From assembly GCA_024397875.1 (NCBI GenBank), contig CP073344.1:310001-374000 (forward strand): DNA of 64,000 nucleotides, read 5' to 3'. The position numbers were made by a program, and so were the translations under genes. Of the stretch, positions 53,474 to 62,696 are shown one piece after another; position 1 is the stretch's first letter, and every line of letters starts with the position of its first letter. Below the pieces are notes generated by a model, which saw only the letters and a program-made list of their open reading frames with translations, was not told the origin of the DNA and did not search any database. Source of the DNA: Amphritea atlantica. Its GTDB lineage: Bacteria > Pseudomonadota > Gammaproteobacteria > Pseudomonadales > Balneatricaceae.

Positions 53474-54302
53474 TCTAACGACTAGCAAGTCGTTATGACG
53501 CGCAGAAGCTAGACGTGCTTCGCACTTGCTAGTGGCTAGACGCGACTGCGTCGCTTGCTAGGAAAAGCGAAGATTAAAAACGTCTGATGGTTTGGCCTAG
53601 TGTGGGTTTTATCTTTTTCTAACGATTAGCAGGAAACGAAGTTTCCGTTCTAGCTGCTCTCGCGTTTTTTGCGGGCACCTAGCCAGCGACGAAGCCGCGT
53701 CTGGCAAGTCACGAAGCGACGTCTAGCTACTGTTTTTTAATCGCTGCAGGATGCAGCTCCTACATACTAGGTTTAAAACCGCAGTGAGCGTTCTTTTTTC
53801 TAGCGACTAGCAAGCGACGCAGGCGCGTCTGGTAAGCTGCGAAGCGACGTCTAGCCACGACTTTTTAATCGCTGCAGGATGCAGCTCCTACATACTAGGT
53901 TTAAAACCACAGTGAGTGTTCTTGCTTTTTCTAGCGACTAGCAAGCGACGCAGGCGCGTCTAACAAGTTGCGAAGTGACGTCTAGCTACTGTTTTTTAAT
54001 CGCTGCAAGATGCAGCTCCTACATATAGATTCAAATCCGTAGAGTGCTGTTGCTTTTTCTAGCGACTAGCAAGCGACGCAGGCGCGTCTAACAAGTTGCG
54101 AAGCGACGTCTAGCTACTGTTTTTTAATCGCTGCAAGATGCAGCTCCTACATACTAGGTTTAAAACCGCAGTGAGTGTTCTTGCTTTTTCTAGCGACTAG
54201 CAGGAAACAACGTTTCCGTTCTAGCCACTCTCGCGTTTTTTGCGAGCACCTAGCAAGCGACGCAGGCGCGTCTAACAAGTCACGCAGTGACGTCTAGCTA
54301 CT
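53474..54302 (-). repeat. CTAG hairpin and REP array, locus I (about 130 bp tandem units)
   Basis: Tandem units starting at 53800, 53931, 54059 and 54190 (spacing 131, 128, 131 nt), with related copies at 53474-53720. Each reads CTAGCGACTAGCAAGCGACG, CAGGCGCGTC, CTGCGAAGCGACGTCTAG-like stretch, then a REP with stem GCTGCA-(GGA or AGA)-TGCAGC ending GCTCCTACAT. Most elements point in the reverse direction. The right end supplies the stop codon of holC. Confidence 0.88.
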
Positions 54303-54728
54303 GCTCTTACGCATATCATGCATTTTCGGGGTAATGCCGTGTGCTTTGTAGAGTGCGTAGTTTTTGCGGGTGGCAGCGAGGATATCCGCTTGCTGGATAA
54401 CGATTTCGAGGATGCGGTCGAACTTCAGGGTTTCCTCTGAAGCGTCCAGTGCCAGGTTGATATAGACATCCCGGTGGGTGGGAAGCTGATCGCCCCAGCC
54501 AATCTGTACCGGTGCGTCGGGTTTGTTGTTGAGCAGGCCGTGGGGGATGAAGGCGTCGGCGCGATAATCCCACAACAGCTGATCCAGGCGTTCTGCCTCG
54601 CCGGCACTGGCGACGTGGATGTAGGCGTTGAGGCCATGCCCCAGCACTTTATCCGCCAGTCGGCAGAGGAAAGCGGTGCGGCTTTCCGGGTCTGCATCGG
54701 GTAGAACATAGAAATCAGCTTGGCTCAT
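54294..54728 (-). CDS. holC: DNA polymerase III subunit chi, 3' end in repeat DNA
   Basis: 144 residues. The chi fold is visible in MSQADFYVLPDADPESRTAFLCRLADKVLGHGLNAYIHV, with LDQLLWDYRADAFIPHGL and the VYINLALDASEETLKFDRILEIV core. Chi links the clamp loader psi subunit to SSB. It lies downstream of pepA, as in most gammaproteobacteria. The end reads MHDMRKSSS-stop; the codons AGT AGC TAG belong to the adjoining CTAG repeat, so the natural C-terminus was probably replaced. The fold itself is complete. Confidence 0.93.
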   Translation of the reverse strand: MSQADFYVLPDADPESRTAFLCRLADKVLGHGLNAYIHVASAGEAERLDQLLWDYRADAFIPHGLLNNKPDAPVQIGWGDQLPTHRDVYINLALDASEETLKFDRILEIVIQQADILAATRKNYALYKAHGITPKMHDMRKSSS

Positions 54729-54884
54729 GTTTTTTAATTCCGGTCAGGGTCTGAATGCGCCAGCGCGGCGTTATATTTTTTCTTAAAATTCTCACTTACT
54801 ACATGTAAGCTGCGTTTTATCGAAAAAATATGCCTTGCTCTGACACATTCATCTACCTGACTCAGTGCCCTGTGTGATTAGGAT

Positions 54885-56384
54885 TTACTCGTCGTCGGTC
54901 AGATCATCCACCTGCGCAATCAGGTGCTGGCACAGCAGTGGTACGCAGCGGCCGGTGGCCCCTTTGGACTTACCGTTACTGTTCCAGGCGACGCCGGCGA
55001 TATCCAGGTGTGCCCAGCGATACTTCTTGGTAAAGCGTGACAGGAAGCAAGCGGCAGTGATCGTGCCGCCAGCAGGCCCGCCGATATTGCCCATATCGGC
55101 AAAGTTGCTGTCCAGCAGTTCCTGGTATTCATCCCATAACGGCAGACGCCATGCCTTGTCGGCGGCGAATTCACCCGCCGCGAGCAGATCGTCGGCCAGT
55201 AGGTCATCGTTGGATAGCAGGCCGGTTGCATGGTTGCCCAGCGCGACGATGCAGGCACCGGTCAGGGTGGCGATATCCACCACGGTTTCCGGTTCGAAAC
55301 GCTCGGCATAGGTCAGCGCATCGCACAGTACCAGTCGGCCCTCGGCATCGGTATTCAGAATTTCTACCGTCTGGCCTGACATGGTGGTGACGATATCGCC
55401 TGGCTTGGAGGCATTGCCGGCAGGCATGTTCTCTGCGGCGGCGATAATGCCCACCACATTCAGATCCAGCCCCAACTGAGTGAGTGCTTCCATGGTGCCC
55501 ATAACGCTGGCGGCGCCACACATATCAAACTTCATTTCATCCATCTTGGCGCCGGGCTTCAGGCTGATGCCGCCGGTATCGAAGGTGATCCCTTTACCGA
55601 CCAGTACGTGAGGCTGCTGGTCAGGTTCGCCGCCTTTATATTCCATCACGATCAGTTTAGACGCCTCGGAGCTGCCTTTGCCAACCGATAGCAGGGAATG
55701 CATGCCCAGTTTTTCCATCTCATCTTCATTGAGAATGGTGGTGCTCAGATCTTCACACGCCTCAGCCAGCGCCAGCGCTTTTTCTGCCAGATAGGATGGG
55801 GTGCAGACATTGCCCGGCAGGTTGCCCAGTTCGCGGGCGGTATCAATACCGTTGGCGATAGCAGAACCGTCGCTAATGGAAAACTCACCCAGCTCGGCAT
55901 CATCCTGACTCAGCAGGAAGGCGATGCTTTCCAGGCTGACCGGATCCGCTTTTTTGCTCTTGGTTGCGTCATACTGGTACAGCTCTGCGCTGGCCCATTC
56001 GGTGTTGTGGCGCAGTTGACGGTAGAGATCTTTATCGGCGCTTTCCAGTGCATCCAGCGCGATGACTGCGGTTTTGCAGCGCACGGCTTTCAGGCTGTCC
56101 ATGATGCTCTTAATGATTTTCAGCTGATTGCGGTCGCTGCGCTCATCGGCTTTGCCCAGACCCACCAGTAACACCCGCTTGGCACTGATGCCCGGAATCT
56201 TGTGCAGCAGCAGGGTTTCACCCGCTTTTCCCTGAAGATCGCCAACCACTTCTTTGAGGTAGCCAGCCGATGCTTTATTGACCAGATCAGCAGAGGGGGC
56301 AAACTCGCCATCAGGGGCGACGCCGACGATCAGACAGTCAGTTTCCAGGGATTCTACTGAACCGGTAACGATTTCAAATTCCAT
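54885..56384 (-). CDS. pepA: Leucyl aminopeptidase (M17 family)
   Basis: 499 residues from the ATG at 56384 with GGAGA upstream; five extra codons in the open frame are ignored. N-terminal domain about 1-165. The C-terminal catalytic domain has the metal-binding [16 protein letters not shown], the [10 protein letters not shown] stretch, and the family signature NTDAEGRL. It is a two-metal aminopeptidase acting in the cytoplasm; in E. coli PepA also binds DNA at xer sites. Divergent from lptF, the standard arrangement. Confidence 0.97.
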   Translation of the reverse strand: MEFEIVTGSVESLETDCLIVGVAPDGEFAPSADLVNKASAGYLKEVVGDLQGKAGETLLLHKIPGISAKRVLLVGLGKADERSDRNQLKIIKSIMDSLKAVRCKTAVIALDALESADKDLYRQLRHNTEWASAELYQYDATKSKKADPVSLESIAFLLSQDDAELGEFSISDGSAIANGIDTARELGNLPGNVCTPSYLAEKALALAEACEDLSTTILNEDEMEKLGMHSLLSVGKGSSEASKLIVMEYKGGEPDQQPHVLVGKGITFDTGGISLKPGAKMDEMKFDMCGAASVMGTMEALTQLGLDLNVVGIIAAAENMPAGNASKPGDIVTTMSGQTVEILNTDAEGRLVLCDALTYAERFEPETVVDIATLTGACIVALGNHATGLLSNDDLLADDLLAAGEFAADKAWRLPLWDEYQELLDSNFADMGNIGGPAGGTITAACFLSRFTKKYRWAHLDIAGVAWNSNGKSKGATGRCVPLLCQHLIAQVDDLTDDE

Positions 56385-56565
56385 GCTTTCTCCACACAAG
56401 ACATCGTGCTTGGTTTATAAGATAATGACGCTCCGGCACAACCTGTATCTGTTGGCCGGTTTTTTTTAATTGATACCCGGATTTTATCCTAATGCCGCAG
56501 AAACAAAACCCCGTTTTCGGTATCAGAGAGAATTCTTTACCTGCAATTACACAGGATATGGCAGT

Positions 56566-57669
56566 TTGATTATCTTTCGCTACCTGGCCAAAGAGGTGCT
56601 GATCAGCATGGCCGCAGTTACTTTGGTGCTGCTGCTGATCATTATGAGTGGTCGTTTTATCAGTTATCTGAGTATCGCTGCGGCCGGTGAGATACCGATG
56701 GAAGCGGTATTCTACTACCTTCTGTTTCGAATGCCCGGCTTTCTTGAGCTGATTTTACCGCTGGGGCTGTTTCTGGGCATTCTGCTGGCCTACGGTCGCC
56801 TCTATCTTGAAAGTGAGATGGTGGTGCTGCAGGCAACCGGTATGAGTCAGCGCCGACTGACGGTCTATACGCTGGGGCCGGCCGTGTTCACCGCACTGCT
56901 GGTGTCGTTGATGAGTCTGTATTTGTCACCGGTGGGTGCCAATCAGACCGAGATTATGCTGCAGCAACAGCGCAATATCGGTGAGTTTGATGTGATCACC
57001 GAGGGGCGTTTCCAGACGATGCCCAGAGGTAACCGGGTTACCTATATTGAAAATCTGGATAGTCTCAGTGGCACCATGAGTGGTGTGTTTATCTCGGAGA
57101 AGATCAAGCTGGAAAACCGGGAACAGGCGGTGATGGTGGTGGCTGAGAACGGTCGCAGTTATACCAACCCGGAAACCGGGATACGCTATCTGGTGCTGGA
57201 TAACGGCTATCGCTATGAGGGTAATCCCGGCGAAGCCGACTATCGTCAGATTCGCTTTCAGGAATATGGTATCCGTTTGCCTGACCAGCAACCGATACAG
57301 CAGGTAAACGAACTCTACTCTCTGCCAACAACAGCGCTGATTGATGGCAGTGCCGCCGAGCGGGCTCAGCTACACTGGCGCTTATCACTGCCGATGCTGA
57401 CGCTGATTGTTGCGCTGCTGGCGGTGCCGTTGAGCAAAACCAACCCCCGTCAGGGGCGTTATGCCAAGCTGATACCTTCGATTCTGCTTTATATGGCCTA
57501 TCTGATGTTGCTCACCAATGTACGTAAATATATTGAGAGTGACGGTGGCAAGGTGATACTGCTGTGGCTGGTGCATCTGTTGTTCTTCGCCCTGGCGATG
57601 GGCTTGTTATATGTTGATGGTTCCTGGAAAAAGTTGTTGGGCCGGCGGAGGGCTGATCATGCTGCTTAA
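56566..57669 (+). CDS. lptF: LPS export ABC permease LptF
   Basis: 367 residues starting at TTG 56566 (IIFRYLAKEVLISM), with AGGA nine nt upstream. An open frame to 56470 exists but the family begins here. Six TM helices flank a periplasmic beta-jellyroll (about 120-270) with RGNRVTYIENLDSLSG. The C-terminal helices carry TNPRQGRYAKLIPSIL, the permease coupling region. LptF forms the LptB2FG transporter with LptG. It is divergent from pepA and overlaps lptG by 11 nt. Confidence 0.96.
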   Translation: MIIFRYLAKEVLISMAAVTLVLLLIIMSGRFISYLSIAAAGEIPMEAVFYYLLFRMPGFLELILPLGLFLGILLAYGRLYLESEMVVLQATGMSQRRLTVYTLGPAVFTALLVSLMSLYLSPVGANQTEIMLQQQRNIGEFDVITEGRFQTMPRGNRVTYIENLDSLSGTMSGVFISEKIKLENREQAVMVVAENGRSYTNPETGIRYLVLDNGYRYEGNPGEADYRQIRFQEYGIRLPDQQPIQQVNELYSLPTTALIDGSAAERAQLHWRLSLPMLTLIVALLAVPLSKTNPRQGRYAKLIPSILLYMAYLMLLTNVRKYIESDGGKVILLWLVHLLFFALAMGLLYVDGSWKKLLGRRRADHAA

Positions 57670-58720
57670 GCTGGACCGCTATATCGGTAAGCAGGTTTTT
57701 CTCAGCATCATGGTGGTGATGCTGGTGGTGGTCGGTCTGGACTTTCTGTTCCAGATGATCGACGAGATGTCTGATCTGAATGAAGGTTATACGCTGATTA
57801 TTGCGCTGGCCTATTCAGCCCTGAATGTGCCCGCCGCGTTCTATGAATATTTACCACTGGGGTGTCTGGTCGGGTGCCTGTTAGGCCTCGGAGCGTTGGC
57901 CAGCGGGAGTGAACTGACGGTGATGCGGGCTGCCGGGGTGTCGGTGTGGCGGCTGGTGCGGATGGTATTAAAGCCGATTATTGTACTCGCCGTTCTGGCG
58001 CTGTTTCTGGGTGAGTATATCGCGCCTTATGCCGGGGCGCTGTCTGAGAGTATCCGGGCACAGCATCTGAACCAAGGCACTATCTCGGCCCGCACCGGGG
58101 TCTGGCATCGTGAGAACGGTGAGTATATCCATATCAATGTGGTGACCCCCGACGGTGCGATACAGGGAGTGACTCGTTTTGGCCTTGCGCCCGACAGCAG
58201 TCTCTCGTATAGCAGCTATGCGACATCGGGACGTTATCAGAACGGTGTCTGGGAATTGCGGGATGTTGTTGAGACCCGTTTTCTCGACAACCAGACGCAG
58301 ACGCAGCGCTATGAAACCAAAGAGTGGCAGATAGAGCTGAACCCTCAGCGTCTGAAGGTGCTGATGGTTAAACCGAAAGAGATGTCGACCAGCGAATTGT
58401 ATCAATACAGTCAGTATCTCGATGATCAGGAGCTGGATAATGATCGCTATATGCAAAGTTTCTGGCGCAAAGTCTTTCAGCCTCTGGCGATTATTGGTCT
58501 GGTGCTGGTCGCCGTATCCTTTATCTTCGGCTCGCTGCGCAGCGTCTCTACCGGGCAGCGAATCATCACCGGGGTGGTGGTGGGTATGGTCTTCAAAATC
58601 AGCCAGGATATCCTCGCGCCGATGAGCAGCCTCTACAGTATTGATCCGGTGTGGGCCGCTTTGGTGCCGATCATGATCTGCATGGCGTTAGGCGGATGGT
58701 TGATTAAACGCGCAGGGTAG
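57659..58720 (+). CDS. lptG: LPS export ABC permease LptG
   Basis: 353 residues from ATG 57659, which overlaps the lptF stop and has GGAGGG at good spacing. TM1 MLLKLDRYIGKQVFLSIMVV, the coupling helix TVMRAAGVSVWRLVRMVLKP, a periplasmic jellyroll with AQHLNQGTISARTGVWH, and the C-terminal GLVLVAVSFIFGSLRSVSTGQR are typical. Together with LptF it extracts LPS from the inner membrane. The stop TAG (58718-58720) is immediately followed by the first CTCGC of the large repeat array. Confidence 0.97.
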   Translation: MLLKLDRYIGKQVFLSIMVVMLVVVGLDFLFQMIDEMSDLNEGYTLIIALAYSALNVPAAFYEYLPLGCLVGCLLGLGALASGSELTVMRAAGVSVWRLVRMVLKPIIVLAVLALFLGEYIAPYAGALSESIRAQHLNQGTISARTGVWHRENGEYIHINVVTPDGAIQGVTRFGLAPDSSLSYSSYATSGRYQNGVWELRDVVETRFLDNQTQTQRYETKEWQIELNPQRLKVLMVKPKEMSTSELYQYSQYLDDQELDNDRYMQSFWRKVFQPLAIIGLVLVAVSFIFGSLRSVSTGQRIITGVVVGMVFKISQDILAPMSSLYSIDPVWAALVPIMICMALGGWLIKRAG

Positions 58721-60158
58721 CTCGCAAAAAGCGCGAGAGTGGCTAGACGTCACTGCGTGACTTGCTAGTGGCTAGAGCGCTTCGCTTGCCAGAAAAAGAT
58801 AAAGATAAAGCGCTTTCAGGCGCGTGGTTGTCAGCTTTATTTGTTTGCTTTTGTAGGAGCGGCTTCCAGCCGCGATCAATATCGGAGTCTTTCCATTCGC
58901 GGCTGGAAGCCGCTCCTACGTGGGAGTACCGTCGTAAAAAACGCGGGAGTGGCTAGACGTCACTGCGTGACTTGCTAGTGGTTAGAACGCTTCGCTTGCC
59001 AGAAAAAGATAAAGATTAAGCGCTTTCAGGCGCGTGGTTGTCAGCTTTTTGTTTGCTCTTGTAGGAGCGGCTTCCAGCCGCGATCAATATCAGAGTCTTT
59101 CCATTCGCGGCTGGAAGCCGCTCCTACGTGGGAGTGCCGTCGCATAAAAACGCGGGAGTGGCTAGACGTCACTGCGTGACTTGCTAGTGGCTAGAGCGCT
59201 TCGCTTGCTAGATAAAGATAAAGCGCTTTAAGGCGCGTGGTTGTCAGCTTTTTGTTTGCTTTTGTAGGAGCGGCTTCCCGCCGCGATCAGTATCGGAGTC
59301 TTTCCATTCGCGGCTGGAAGCCGCTCCTACAGGGGAGTGCCGTCGCATAAAAAGCGCGAGAGTGGCTAGACGTCACTGCGTGACTTGCTAGTGGCTAGAA
59401 CGCTTCGCTTGCCAGAAAAAGATAAAGATTAAGCGCTTTCAGGGGCGTGGTTGTCAGCTTTTTGTTTGCTTTTGTAGGAGCGGCTTCCAGCCGCGATCAG
59501 TATCGGAGTCTTTCCATTCGCGGCTGGAAGCCGCTCCTACAGGGGAGTGCCTTCGCATAAAAACGCGAGAGGGGCTAGACGTTACTGCGTGACTTGCTAG
59601 TGGTTAGACGCAACTGCGTTGCTTGCTAGAAAAGGTAAAAAATAAAGCGCTTTCAGGGGCGTGGTTGTCAGCTTTTTGTATGCTCTTGTAGGAGCGGCTT
59701 CCCGCCGCGATCAGTGTCGGAGTCTTTTCATTCGCGGCTGGAAGCCGCTCCTACAGGGGAGTGCCGTCGTAAAAAACGCGGGAGTGGCTAGACGTCACTG
59801 CGTGACTTGCTAGTGGTTAGAACGCTTCGCTTGCCAGAAAAAGATAAAGATTAAGCGCTTTCAGGCGTGTGGTTGTCAGCTTTTTGTCTGCTCTTGTAGG
59901 AGCGGCTTCCCGCCGCGATCAGTATCGGAGTGTTTCCATTTGCGGCTGGAAGCCGCTCTTACGAGGCAGGTTAGTCGCAAAAGCGCGAGAGTGGCTGGAC
60001 GTCACTGCGTGACTTGCTAGTGGTTAGACGCAACTGCGTTGCTTGCCAGAAAAAGATAAAGATAAAGCGCTATAGCACGGTGTGGATTTTATCTTTTTCT
60101 AGCTCCTGGCAAGCGACGAAGGAGCGTCTAGCGAGTCGCGCAGCGACGTTCTAGCTAC
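58721..60158. repeat. CTAG hairpin and REP array, locus J (seven units of about 208 bp)
   Basis: GGCTAGACGT-type unit landmarks start at 58741, 58951, 59160, 59364, 59573, 59786 and 59993 (the last reads GGCTGGACGT). Each of the first six units contains: CGCGAG stem, GTCAC-TGC-GTGAC, a second hairpin (AGCG-CTT-CGCT, or GCAAC-TGC-GTTGC in units 5 and 7), AAGCGCTTTCAGG, GTGGTTGTCAGCTTT, and an inverted REP pair (GTAGGAGCGGCTTCC ... GGAAGCCGCTCCTAC). An inverted CTAG element at 60097-60158 closes the array next to the RDD gene. Confidence 0.93.
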
Positions 60159-60165
60159 TTTATAT

Positions 60166-60606
60166 TCAATTCTTCGGCAGCAGAACAATCTGCGTATCTG
60201 AGAAGCTGTCGTGCCAGGTGGCTTTGTTGGCTGAGAACAGCATCCAGAAAAATCCCAGACCGAAACAGGCGAATGAGACGATGGCAGTCATAAAGCGGAT
60301 CAGTGCCTGGCGCAGGCTGATATGATGGCCATCCAGGGTCTGAACCCGCAGTTTCCAAGCCTGCATTCCCAGTGTCTGCCCCAGCCGCACCCAGAAGTAG
60401 GCGAAGAAGGCGAAGGTCAGCAGAAACAGTAGTGTCTGAAACACCGGACCGCTGACCGCTTCACCATGGTTCAGTCCGACGGCGGCAAAACCGGCGCACA
60501 TCCAGATGGCGACTACCAGAAAACCATCGTAGATCATCGCTGCAAAACGGCGCATCAGACTGGGCTGGCGCAGTTCACCTTCTTGTTCCGGGAAAGGTAT
60601 GCTCAT
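60166..60606 (-). CDS. RDD family membrane protein
   Basis: 146 residues from ATG 60606 with AAAGAAG upstream; the open frame to 60774 is not supported. RDD features: SLMRRFAAMIYDGFLVVAIW, RLGQTLGMQAWKLRVQTLDG, and a final short helix with TWHDSFSDTQIVL. Three to four TM helices. Inner-membrane protein of unknown function. It is a second RDD protein after the one at 44.6 kb, but only remotely similar. Repeats start 7 nt after its stop. Confidence 0.88.
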   Translation of the reverse strand: MSIPFPEQEGELRQPSLMRRFAAMIYDGFLVVAIWMCAGFAAVGLNHGEAVSGPVFQTLLFLLTFAFFAYFWVRLGQTLGMQAWKLRVQTLDGHHISLRQALIRFMTAIVSFACFGLGFFWMLFSANKATWHDSFSDTQIVLLPKN

Positions 60607-60740
60607 CTTCTTTGTTACTGTCTCTTGCTGTTGTTCACTACCGGCCAGGCTTGTCTTCTCGATAATGCAAGCCACGACCCTATAACTGCGGCAGACTATA
60701 CCATCAAAATAAGCCCCGTTGTTAAGGCTGAGGTATAAAA

Positions 60741-60766
60741 AAAACCGAGCGCAGAGCCCGGTTTTT
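60741..60766. terminator. Bidirectional terminator
   Basis: AAAACCGAGC, GCAGA, GCCCGGTTTTT; seven of eight core pairs with A and T tracts on both sides. It terminates the Sel1 gene on the reverse strand. Confidence 0.82.
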
Positions 60767-60783
60767 GTGTGCAATAGGTGACG

Positions 60784-61590
60784 TTACTTGAACGGCACGA
60801 CAAACTTGTCTTTGTACTCGGCTGCCAGTGCTTTGGCCTGCTCTAATTCAGCATCAGAGAGTTTCATCACGATCCGGGATTGGATTGCAGTCGCGGTCTG
60901 GTTGCCAAGTTCCAGGGCGTTCTGCAGCCAGGCATATGCGATAATGTTAGTTTGCTGATCTTCTTCGGCACCATGGTTGTTGGAGTACAGAGCACCGAGG
61001 AAGAACATCGCATCCATATGGCCCTGTTCTGCCGCTTTGCGGTACCATTTTTCGGCCATTGAGAAGTCCTGCTGAACACCCGTACCGAAGTTATATGCCC
61101 GGCCCAGGTTATGCTGAGCCACGACCAGTCCCTGATCCGCGGCCAGGGAATACCAGTTGAACGCCTGTGATGCATCGCGTTTTACCCCGTAACCGAACTC
61201 ATACATTTCACCGAGGCGGTTTTGGGCAATGGCATCGCCGGATTCCGCAGCCGGTTCAACGGTTTTCAGTTCAACTTTATAGCCTTTATTTTTATAGGCA
61301 CGCAGACTGTTTACACACTCCAGGTGGCCCTGAGCGCTACAGCGGTTATACAGCTTTACCGCGGCTTTCTCATCGGCATCAACGCCCAGACCAAATTCGT
61401 ACATCTGACCGACGAGATTCATCGCATCCAGATCGTTGTCATTGATTAGTGGCTTCAGCTCATTCATGGCCGTGGTGTAGTCCTTGGCTTCAAAGGCTTT
61501 CAGGCCTTTTGCCAGACTGGCGGCATATGCGGAGGCTGTGTTGAGAGTCAGTAGCAGCCCGGTGACGGCCAGTAGTAGTTTCTTACTCAT
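60784..61590 (-). CDS. Sel1-repeat periplasmic protein
   Basis: 268 residues with a signal peptide (LLLAVTGLLLTLNTASAYA). Four to five Sel1 repeats are visible: LDAMNLVGQMYEFGLGV, AIAQNRLGEMYEFGYGV, VVAQHNLGRAYNFGTGV, MDAMFFLGALYSNNHGA. The last part ends in a charged helix (AELEQAKALAAEYKDKFV). Sel1 proteins are scaffolds in envelope or signalling complexes; the partner is unknown. A strong terminator follows. Confidence 0.9.
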   Translation of the reverse strand: MSKKLLLAVTGLLLTLNTASAYAASLAKGLKAFEAKDYTTAMNELKPLINDNDLDAMNLVGQMYEFGLGVDADEKAAVKLYNRCSAQGHLECVNSLRAYKNKGYKVELKTVEPAAESGDAIAQNRLGEMYEFGYGVKRDASQAFNWYSLAADQGLVVAQHNLGRAYNFGTGVQQDFSMAEKWYRKAAEQGHMDAMFFLGALYSNNHGAEEDQQTNIIAYAWLQNALELGNQTATAIQSRIVMKLSDAELEQAKALAAEYKDKFVVPFK

Positions 61591-61827
61591 CGAATTACGC
61601 CCGTATGGTTAAAGGTAAAAAATTGGCGCCTATTATACCGGCCAGCTTTCCGAAGTTGATAGGGACAAAACGGATCTTTTTGGCAGGCACTGTTGGCGCA
61701 GATCAGTGAAGTGCTTAATTAGCAGGGTCTAATATTGCGCGCATTCTACAGGAATCAGATTGAAAAATCATGACTTCGGCCGGGCAACATCCGCTGTCGC
61801 TGCCTGCTGGGGGCTTTTACGGCTGGT

Positions 61828-62208
61828 TTAATGGCTCAGCAGCTCGATCATATAGCCGTCGGGGTCACGGACAAATGCCAGTATTGTCGAACCATGCATC
61901 ATCGGGCCGGGTTCCCTGACGACCTGTCCACCGAGGGATCTTATTTTTTCACAGGCGTCGTAGACATCTTCTACTTCGATAGCGATATGACCGTAGGCGT
62001 TACCCAGATCATAGCTGCTGGTATCCCAGTTATGCGTCAGTTCCAGAACGGTATTTTCGGACTCAGAGCCATAGCCGAGAAAGGCGAGGGTAAACTTGCC
62101 GTCGGGATAATCTTTGCGACGTAACAGTTTCATATTCAGTATCTCAGTATAGAATGAGATCGATTTTTGCAGATCTGTAACCCTGAGCATGGTATGCAAT
62201 AGTCGCAT
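61828..62208 (-). CDS. gloA: Lactoylglutathione lyase (glyoxalase I)
   Basis: 126 residues. The four metal ligands His5 (LLHTMLRV), Glu56 (LELTHNW), His74 (AYGHIAIEV) and Glu122 (MIELLSH) are in place, in the short nickel-type form. It converts the methylglyoxal-glutathione hemithioacetal to S-lactoylglutathione in the cytoplasm. Single gene, divergent from the phasin gene. Confidence 0.95.
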   Translation of the reverse strand: MRLLHTMLRVTDLQKSISFYTEILNMKLLRRKDYPDGKFTLAFLGYGSESENTVLELTHNWDTSSYDLGNAYGHIAIEVEDVYDACEKIRSLGGQVVREPGPMMHGSTILAFVRDPDGYMIELLSH

Positions 62209-62334
62209 TTTGAGGTCTCCTGTTTGTGGCCTGACAGTTGTTCATCGTAAACTATTCATCAGACAGAGCAAATTAATCTATCTGTTGTTTTGGGGTTTTT
62301 AACACTCGGCCGGGTGGCGAGCGAGGGTATTGTT

Positions 62335-62664
62335 ATGTTTCAAGATATGTCTAAAGTACTGGGTCAGTCTATGGGTCCATTCAAAGAGTTGGTCAATATC
62401 CAGACCAGAATGCTGGAAGAACTGACGCGTCAGCAGATGGAGTGCACTAAAGCCTGTATTGACGCGACCGTCGCACAAACGCGGCAGATGCAGAACTGTA
62501 CCTCTGCAGATGAGTTGATCAAGTCGCAACAGGCGTATGCGGTCGAGCTGGAGGAGACGCTTAAACAGGCCAACGAGCGGAATATGAAGGCCCTGCATGA
62601 GGCCCGTGAGTCGGTTGAGCGATTGGCGGGAGATGCTTTCGATGCATTTGCTCCAAAACGATAA
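62335..62664 (+). CDS. Phasin family protein
   Basis: 109 residues from ATG 62335, eight nt after GAGGG; the upstream open frame to 62290 lacks a ribosome site. All-helical, amphipathic (FKELVNIQTRMLEELTRQQM, QQAYAVELEETLKQANERNM), as in phasin_2-type proteins that coat polyhydroxyalkanoate granules. Two Cys (ECTKACIDA) are unusual. No PHA synthase is in the window, so the granule role is from family only. Confidence 0.8.
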   Translation: MFQDMSKVLGQSMGPFKELVNIQTRMLEELTRQQMECTKACIDATVAQTRQMQNCTSADELIKSQQAYAVELEETLKQANERNMKALHEARESVERLAGDAFDAFAPKR

Positions 62665-62696
62665 TGTTCCAGGCCTGATGAATTAAGTGAGATGCA

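Noticed and set aside
40157..60158. Integron gene-cassette attC sites: hairpins right after stop codons, with GTTAGAC-like strings that fit GTTRRRY
   Set aside because: Most copies read GGCTAGAC, not GTTRRRY; stems are only 4-6 bp with 3 nt loops; several hairpins occur per locus and in tandem arrays; no integron integrase is in the window; core genes (valS, holC, lptG) are also affected.
58721..60158. CRISPR array
   Set aside because: The repeating unit is about 208 bp with no short constant repeat and unique spacers; spacers between hairpins are themselves conserved; no cas genes.
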